The notes under the pieces: model-generated
Told to the model about the DNA's origin: nothing
Seen by the model: only the letters and a program-made list of their open reading frames with translations
Database searches by the model: none
Assembly: GCA_002422455.1 (NCBI GenBank)
Contig: DIVK01000040.1
Coordinates: forward strand, 1-31,094
Length of the DNA: 31,094 nucleotides
Reading direction: 5' to 3'
Source of the DNA: Rhodoferax sp. UBA6134
GTDB lineage: Bacteria > Pseudomonadota > Gammaproteobacteria > Burkholderiales > Burkholderiaceae_C
Position numbers and translations under genes: made by a program
In this document: piece by piece, positions 31,070 through 31,094 of the stretch
Layout: every line of letters starts with the position of its first letter
How positions within the stretch are numbered: position 1 is the stretch's first letter

Positions 31070-31094
31070 TGTTTAAGGCTACGCTGAATAAGTC

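Overview
The window reads as a high-GC betaproteobacterial chromosome, most likely a Comamonadaceae member of the Rhodoferax/Polaromonas type. This is inferred from gene content and protein flavour: a single-chain siroheme sulfite reductase with DUF934, a bifunctional MnmC, the grpE-dnaK-dnaJ order, an HrpA of over 1300 residues, and short GCTAT/GTAGC inverted repeats. Most genes are housekeeping. No phage, insertion sequence, CRISPR array, tRNA or rRNA was seen.

Positions 1-11875 are one long minus-strand block. In transcription order it holds yggX-mnmC; a TauE/SafE permease; cysI-DUF934-cysH-cysD-cysN for assimilatory sulfate reduction, with ATGA/TGATG overlaps from DUF934 through cysN; fdxA and a thioredoxin-reductase-like ferredoxin-NADP reductase; and thiO-thiS-thiG, with thiG cut by the window edge. 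Together these cover sulfate activation and reduction, a plausible NADPH-to-ferredoxin electron supply, and the sulfur-carrier arm of thiamin synthesis.

Positions 11998-16320 are plus-strand: a four-cysteine small protein, dsbB, a decayed DapA-like pseudogene, a DUF2946 protein, and a TonB-dependent receptor preceded by a structured leader. ArgA (minus) and HrpA (plus) are divergent. HrpA converges on a beta-CASP metallo-beta-lactamase-fold ribonuclease.

Positions 23362-27787 hold the heat-shock cluster on the minus strand: an FKBP isomerase, then grpE-dnaK-dnaJ behind a convincing sigma-32-type promoter. A 15-bp perfect hairpin lies between dnaK and dnaJ, and an intrinsic terminator follows dnaJ. 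The right end has an HxlR-type regulator, a small ComFB-family protein with its own sigma-70-like promoter, a 526-bp gene-free stretch with four palindromes, and a PMT/ArnT-type membrane glycosyltransferase.

The observations most worth a second look are an MnmC whose methyltransferase half appears to have lost its catalytic signatures while the FAD half is intact; the palindrome-rich region at 28762-29287; the DUF2946/TonB-receptor locus; and the dnaK-dnaJ hairpin. I did not find a clearly novel multi-gene system.
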